A stretch of DNA of 7,045 bases from an uncultured Lachnospiraceae bacterium (lineage in GTDB: Bacteria > Bacillota > Clostridia > Lachnospirales > Lachnospiraceae): the NCBI GenBank assembly GCA_947174615.1, contig CAMWJQ010000210.1:1-7045 (forward strand). The letters are read 5' to 3'. Position numbers and translations under genes: made by a program. Position 1 is the stretch's first letter; each line of letters begins with the position of its first letter. Below, piece after piece: positions 6,312 through 7,045 of the stretch. The notes under the pieces are model-generated. The model ran no database searches. It was not told the origin of the DNA and saw only the letters and a program-made list of their open reading frames with translations.

Positions 6312-6425
6312 TTACGATTTTCTTACAATGCCTGCCACATAGCCAAAGTCATCATCTTTCAACGCCTTTTGAGAACCTTTGTTACAAGCAAATTTCAGTA
6401 GAATTGTGCTTGTACTTGTGATATA
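6312..6425 (-). pseudogene. Start-less minus-strand frame, possible gene remnant
   Basis: After a TAG at 6426-6428 the minus strand stays open for 37 codons and stops at TAA 6312-6314. The reading is protein-like, ending in KALKDDDFGYVAGIVRKS, but no ATG, GTG or TTG with a ribosome binding site begins it. A strong minus-strand terminator follows about 50 nt later, as expected for the end of a gene. The divergent promoter of the next gene overlaps it. It could be the tail of a deleted gene, part of a dispersed repeat, or chance. Confidence 0.3.
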
Positions 6426-6427
6426 CT
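6399..6427 (+). promoter_or_regulatory. Extended -10 promoter of the NADAR antitoxin gene
   Basis: TATACT (6422-6427) preceded by TG one base earlier (6419-6420) forms an extended -10 element. The -35 at 17-nt spacing is poor (TAGAAT, 6399-6404), as is common with extended -10 promoters. The leader would be about 72 nt long. Confidence 0.5.
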
Positions 6428-6492
6428 ATTCGTAATATGAAGAAGTTTTAAAGGCACTGTTACTATGAATGTTCCTGATCCGGCTGCAGGCA

Positions 6493-6500
6493 AAAGGAGG
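6493..6500 (+). promoter_or_regulatory. Ribosome binding site deciding the NADAR gene start
   Basis: AAAGGAGG, a near-perfect site, 6 nt before ATG 6507. It favours this start over the in-frame ATG at 6465, which would add 14 residues and has only a weak AAGG upstream. Confidence 0.85.
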
Positions 6501-6506
6501 TATACC

Positions 6507-7045
6507 ATGGCAGATCGTCCCGCATTTTTTATCCGTCAGGGAAAAGTTGAGAGCAAGCTGTATTCATTTGAATGGTTTTCTGGTTTTGCAGCATCGCAAA
6601 AACAAAAATCTATTAAAAGTCTGCACGATGCGATTTTAGCAGCAGATGCAGACGCAAACCCGTTAGAGGTCAGCACGAAGAGCAAAGAGGCGCTTGGCAT
6701 CAAACTGAGTGCGTTCCATCTCCGGCTAAACAACTATACCCTTGAGAATATTTTTCAGAGTGCGAAAGTCTTTGAAAATGGTGGTCCTTATCTCGATTTA
6801 CTAGATGTGCTGCCGAAAGAAGCCAAGCGCGATGAACGGCTGCATCATTCTGGGAATTTAAAAGCGTTTCGTTATCAAAATGAGGATTTTCCTCTCATTC
6901 CCAAAACGGTATTCTATGATTTTATTTATATTGCCGCTGTAAGACAATCCCTCACATCCGATGAAATCAACACAATTTCAAGTTATAATTATTTTACTGA
7001 TATTGAATTTAATCCCGCAAAAAGCATTAATACCCAAGCAAGATC
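6507..7045 (+). CDS. DarT1-associated NADAR-family antitoxin, 3' end outside window
   Basis: A frame open from ATG 6507 to the right edge gives 179 residues and no stop. It matches my recollection of the small NADAR family paired with DarT1 toxins: MADRPAFFI at the start, FEWFSGFAASQKQKSIKSLH (21-40), STKSKEALGIKLSAF (56-70), the NADAR-like IFQSAKVFENGGPY (82-95), PKEAKRDERL (103-112), PKTVFYDFIYI (132-142) and FTDIEFNPAKSINTQAR (163-179). By the family, it removes ADP-ribose from guanine bases in DNA after modification by DarT1, so it acts as the antitoxin in the cytosol. Related proteins end some 20 residues beyond this point, so nearly all of it is visible. It is divergent from the van genes, with its own promoter, and is more AT-rich than they are, suggesting a separate origin. 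The toxin gene is expected next, outside the window. Confidence 0.86.
   Translation, partial: MADRPAFFIRQGKVESKLYSFEWFSGFAASQKQKSIKSLHDAILAADADANPLEVSTKSKEALGIKLSAFHLRLNNYTLENIFQSAKVFENGGPYLDLLDVLPKEAKRDERLHHSGNLKAFRYQNEDFPLIPKTVFYDFIYIAAVRQSLTSDEINTISSYNYFTDIEFNPAKSINTQAR

Noticed and set aside
6465..6506. ATG 6465 as the antitoxin start, adding 14 residues
   Set aside because: In frame, but the strong AAAGGAGG lies downstream of it, directly before ATG 6507, and the family begins with a motif like MADRP.
6536..6733. Minus-strand 65-residue frame
   Set aside because: Antisense shadow of the NADAR-family gene, without a ribosome binding site.

Overview
The window looks like a chromosomal segment of a Gram-positive clostridial bacterium, most likely a Lachnospiraceae-type gut anaerobe. 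This rests on strong AGGAGG-type ribosome binding sites, moderate base composition, a VanG/VanT pair of the kind common in Clostridia, and a YfcE-type phosphoesterase with a C-terminal extension. It is an inference, not an identification.

Layout, left to right. Positions 1-2418 hold three minus-strand genes, read right to left: a GNAT acetyltransferase (1891-2418), a metallophosphoesterase (1136-1825) and a SUKH/SMI1-KNR4-like protein with an acidic repeat tract (1123 running off the left edge). A clear promoter at 2447-2475 drives the acetyltransferase, and the spacing suggests one transcript. Positions 2585-6029 hold two more minus-strand genes: a VanG-type D-Ala-D-Ser ligase (4959-6029) followed by a VanT-type membrane serine racemase (2585-4801). 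Their promoter (6116-6144) has a direct-repeat and palindrome block just upstream. Positions 6030-6506 form a divergent control region. From 6507 a plus-strand gene for a DarT1-associated NADAR-family antitoxin runs off the right edge.

How the genes work together. VanT should convert L-Ser to D-Ser at the membrane, and the ligase should join D-Ala and D-Ser so that peptidoglycan precursors end in D-Ala-D-Ser, which lowers vancomycin affinity. The usual companions VanXY and VanRS are absent from the window, so this is a minimal two-gene set whose resistance effect is uncertain. The NADAR gene is a separate module, an ADP-ribosyl-guanine-removing antitoxin whose toxin partner would lie beyond 7045. 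The left-hand operon is accessory; the SUKH protein suggests an immunity or conflict role, but nothing in the window proves it.

Most interesting items: the VanG-VanT pair without VanXY; an Asn at the VanT position expected to mark serine racemases; the regulatory block at 6156-6192; a minus-strand terminator and gene-end-like frame stranded between the two divergent modules; and the frame-preserving 42-bp tandem repeat in the SUKH protein gene.
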